A DNA stretch of 64,000 nucleotides from Chamaecyparis obtusa. Taxonomy: Eukaryota; Streptophyta; Pinopsida; Cupressales; Cupressaceae. Of the stretch, positions 63,174 to 64,000 are shown piece after piece (the first letter of the stretch is position 1; each line of letters starts with the position of its first letter). A program made the position numbers and the translations under genes. The notes under the pieces were generated by a model. That model made no database searches. It had not been told where the DNA came from and was given only the letters and a program-made list of their open reading frames with translations. The stretch lies in NCBI GenBank assembly GCA_027943335.1, contig BSBK01004085.1, forward strand, positions 1 to 64,000, read 5' to 3'.

Positions 63174-64000
63174 AAATCAGCTATCTTCTATTGACCCTAG
63201 ACTTGACACGATACCAAAAACTACCTACCCAAAAATGAAATTCAAAACATTTTCAACATGGCCTTGATTTCCCTTTTATAATAACAAGATAGAAACAATA
63301 TTTGGGCCATGTACATGTACCATATGTTCATTTAAAAAATAAACAATATGCCAAAGGCATCTTAAAGAAACTAAAAAATAAGAAAAAAAAATCCCATTAA
63401 CAAAGAGAATGTTGAAGCTATAGAAAACATTGGAGAAAGGCTCAAAACTCAAGGAAGATGTTCCACATTTCCAAAAATGCCTTAGGTTGATGTAATAATT
63501 TTTGTAACTGCATGGAATGGAGCACATGCTTGAAAAATGATTAAGTAGCATGAGATTCCAATTTGATGAGCACTTCATTTAATTTCATTTAAAAACTAAA
63601 AGACCCATGTCTAGTTGACATGGAAAAATTGATTCACTAGATGATAAAATTTGAAATGTACACCAAATCTTCATTTTGTTAACTTTACCAAAATTTTGAG
63701 AAACATCAATAGTCAACTAAAGTAGTGATATGGTGACCCTATAGTTGGTTTAGTTTACATGCAATTCAAAAATTGTACCGCTCTTCATTTCATAAGGCAA
63801 AAATGTTATCCATCTTGATGTGGTTAATAGAAACTATGTTTGTGATATTCATCTCTTAGTAATGTGTCATTAGCTACTCTTATTTGAATCAAACCACTCC
63901 CAAGTTTTGAAACATCATCAAGATATGTGCCCAATTTTCTTACTTATTTATTCTTGGGCATTTATATCAGCAAATATGGGGGCTATGATATTCTTGTAGT
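63174..64000. other. AT-rich DNA to the window end, no gene seen
   Basis: A 100-codon minus frame at 63276-63578 has no motif and atypical composition; not annotated as a gene. Confidence 0.5.

Noticed and set aside
63276..63578. 100-codon minus ORF near the window end
   Set aside because: No recognisable domain, Phe/Ser/Leu-rich as expected from AT-rich DNA.

Overview
The window looks like nuclear DNA of a seed plant, most likely a gymnosperm (conifer or relative). It is AT-rich and gene-poor, and it is filled with old LINE, Ty1/copia and Ty3/gypsy debris, long AT/GT/CT microsatellites and large tandem arrays. The one clearly intact protein gene is a 9-exon cytochrome P450 (40918-45407, + strand, 479 codons) that resembles CYP720B, a family known for conifer diterpene resin-acid biosynthesis. 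The organism call rests mainly on that gene and on the genome texture; the species cannot be named from sequence alone.

Layout. 1-3300: a small P-loop GTPase-like gene on the minus strand, apparently broken by a 2-nt insertion. 3.66-5.06 kb: an internally deleted LINE remnant. About 5.94-25.9 kb: the most unusual part. A large DNA-transposon-like element carries a multi-exon transposase-like gene reading rightwards (6474 to 17218) and a second gene reading leftwards (24058 to about 22404), with a 3.6-kb palindromic tandem array between their 3' ends. A second element of about 7.4 kb, related but diverged and in the opposite orientation (about 7369-14730), interrupts the first transposase gene. 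It repeats the same plan: its own transposase on the minus strand (13860 to 10553) and a convergent multi-exon partner gene (7570-9455). I could not assign this transposase to a named superfamily.

26-30 kb: a decayed reading frame and a Ty3/gypsy RNase H fragment. 30202-36499: a full-length but inactivated L1-type LINE with 16-bp target-site duplications. 36.5-40.9 kb: repeats and another LINE ORF1 relic. 40.9-45.4 kb: the P450; its intron 4 holds a 5S rRNA-like sequence and a three-unit tandem repeat. 46273-49229: a complete non-coding LTR retrotransposon with a CTTTT target-site duplication, inserted in an older tandem repeat, with five exact-period 94-bp internal repeats. 49.6-50.4 kb: a long TA-rich microsatellite. 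50.46-53.42 kb: a 5'-truncated LINE on the minus strand. 55.27-56.61 kb: a second internally deleted LINE. 58311-63173: a Ty1/copia element on the minus strand with LTRs, primer-binding site and polypurine tract; its single ORF keeps gag and protease but lacks integrase, reverse transcriptase and RNase H.

What works today is probably only the P450 and possibly the copia gag-protease ORF. The rest is a layered record of insertions whose order can be partly read: tandem array before LTR element at 46-49 kb; outer transposon before inner transposon at 6-26 kb; gypsy-like sequence before the LINE at 30 kb.
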